A stretch of 7,064 nt of DNA from Rickettsia typhi (GTDB lineage Bacteria > Pseudomonadota > Alphaproteobacteria > Rickettsiales > Rickettsiaceae). Location of the stretch: assembly GCA_945878545.1 (NCBI GenBank), contig CAMCTQ010000062.1, forward strand, positions 1 through 7,064. The letters are read 5' to 3'. Positions 6,517 through 7,064 of this stretch are shown here, in pieces. The stretch's first letter is position 1, and each line of letters starts with the position of its first letter. The notes below the pieces were generated by a model. It was not told the DNA's origin and made no database searches. It was given only the letters and a program-made list of their open reading frames with translations. A program made the translations under genes and the position numbers.

Positions 6517-7064
6517 TTAATAGTTTTTATAAATTCGAAAAGAGTATAATCTTTTAGCACAAATATAAACAAACATCAACCCACCAATGATTGCAATTAA
6601 TCCCCCTCCTCCTAGCATTCCCATATAAACCTTGGCTGATAGAGCTATTTCTCCATCAGGGTTTTTTCGTAAGATTCCGTAACCTCCAGCTAGAGCAAGG
6701 CCAGAAATATGTATTAGTTGGCCAAAAGTGATAATGATAAGCTGAATATTAGGCCATTTAGAGTAACAGACTAGGTTTTTATCAGATTGTATCAGTGGAT
6801 TTGCTAATTCAGGTAACGCCAATAATTCGTTACTAAGAGTTCTGGTGTTTGAGATATAAGATGAATTACGGAAGCAAAATATATATGCAAATCCAAGAAA
6901 TGCGATACTAATACCAACTATTGATCCATGATAATGAGCTGGAATTGATAAGTTAACTCCTGAAATCAAGATGCCAATTAGACCACCAGCAAAGAATACT
7001 AATGTTGATGATATAAAAGCAGTTGAAATGAAGGTTAAATCATTTTTAGTACTTGTCTTTATAG
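6517..7064 (-). CDS. heme-copper oxidase subunit I, C-terminal part (partial)
   Basis: The frame is open from the right edge of the window to a TAA at 6517-6519, giving 181 residues; the start lies outside. An in-frame TTG at 6969 is not a credible start because coding continues upstream of it. Four membrane segments are visible. The first (STLVFFAGGLIGILISGVNL) leads into PAHYHGSIVGISIAFLGFAY, which fits helix X of subunit I. Its HYH pair corresponds to the ligands of the high-spin and low-spin hemes. Then come GQLIHISGLALAGGYGILRK and a last glycine-rich helix (VYMGMLGGGGLIAIIGGLMF). This subunit reduces oxygen at the inner membrane. The sequence between helices IX and X is shorter than in standard CoxA (no DTYYVV), so it belongs to a less common subfamily. 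The N-terminal ligands cannot be checked. Confidence 0.75.
   Translation of the reverse strand, partial: IKTSTKNDLTFISTAFISSTLVFFAGGLIGILISGVNLSIPAHYHGSIVGISIAFLGFAYIFCFRNSSYISNTRTLSNELLALPELANPLIQSDKNLVCYSKWPNIQLIIITFGQLIHISGLALAGGYGILRKNPDGEIALSAKVYMGMLGGGGLIAIIGGLMFVYICAKRLYSFRIYKNY

Noticed and set aside
6507..6572. TTG start extending folE by 22 residues
   Set aside because: It would overlap the oxidase gene by 56 nt and add residues not typical of FolE.
1..7064. CRISPR array, tRNA, rRNA or insertion-sequence transposase
   Set aside because: I saw no regularly spaced repeats, no tRNA- or rRNA-like stretch and no transposase motif. Almost all the sequence is covered by protein genes.

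Overview
The window is AT-rich and dominated by a tight block of minus-strand genes. The organism is most likely an alphaproteobacterium, probably a Rickettsiales- or Holosporales-like intracellular lineage. The evidence is a short ProS of the alphaproteobacterial/mitochondrial type (433 aa, no large editing insertion), followed directly by a LolC/E-type and a LolD gene, together with low GC. This is inference from gene type and order, not a database match.

Minus strand, in transcription order from the right edge: the C-terminal part of a heme-copper oxidase subunit I (7064 to 6517, running off the window); folE, GTP cyclohydrolase I (6506-5931); a minimal nucleotidyltransferase of the MntA antitoxin type (5905-5618); a HepT-like HEPN domain fused in frame to a class I SAM-dependent methyltransferase (5621-4686); proS (4667-3366); a LolC/LolE-family permease (3376-2132); and lolD (2139-1453). 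Gaps are 10, 25 and 18 nt and overlaps 4, 11 and 8 nt, so the block looks like one transcription unit. It ends at a bidirectional hairpin terminator at 1363-1407.

Plus strand, left part: the last 35 codons of an unidentified gene end at 108. Next comes a short remnant of a lolD-like 3' end on the minus strand (114-159). A spacer with a good candidate promoter (181-209) and a hairpin (248-272) leads into an unrecognised 291-aa coiled-coil protein (390-1265) that is convergent with lolD and shares its terminator.

The most notable feature is the MntA/HepT pair. The catalytic motifs of both partners look intact (GSX10DXD in the transferase, RX4HXY in the HEPN domain), but the HEPN partner carries a complete methyltransferase at its C-terminus. 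The pair sits inside a housekeeping operon between folE and proS. The second notable feature is the duplicated lolD tail, which brackets about 1.3 kb containing the orphan coiled-coil gene and suggests insertion or rearrangement at the lolD 3' end.
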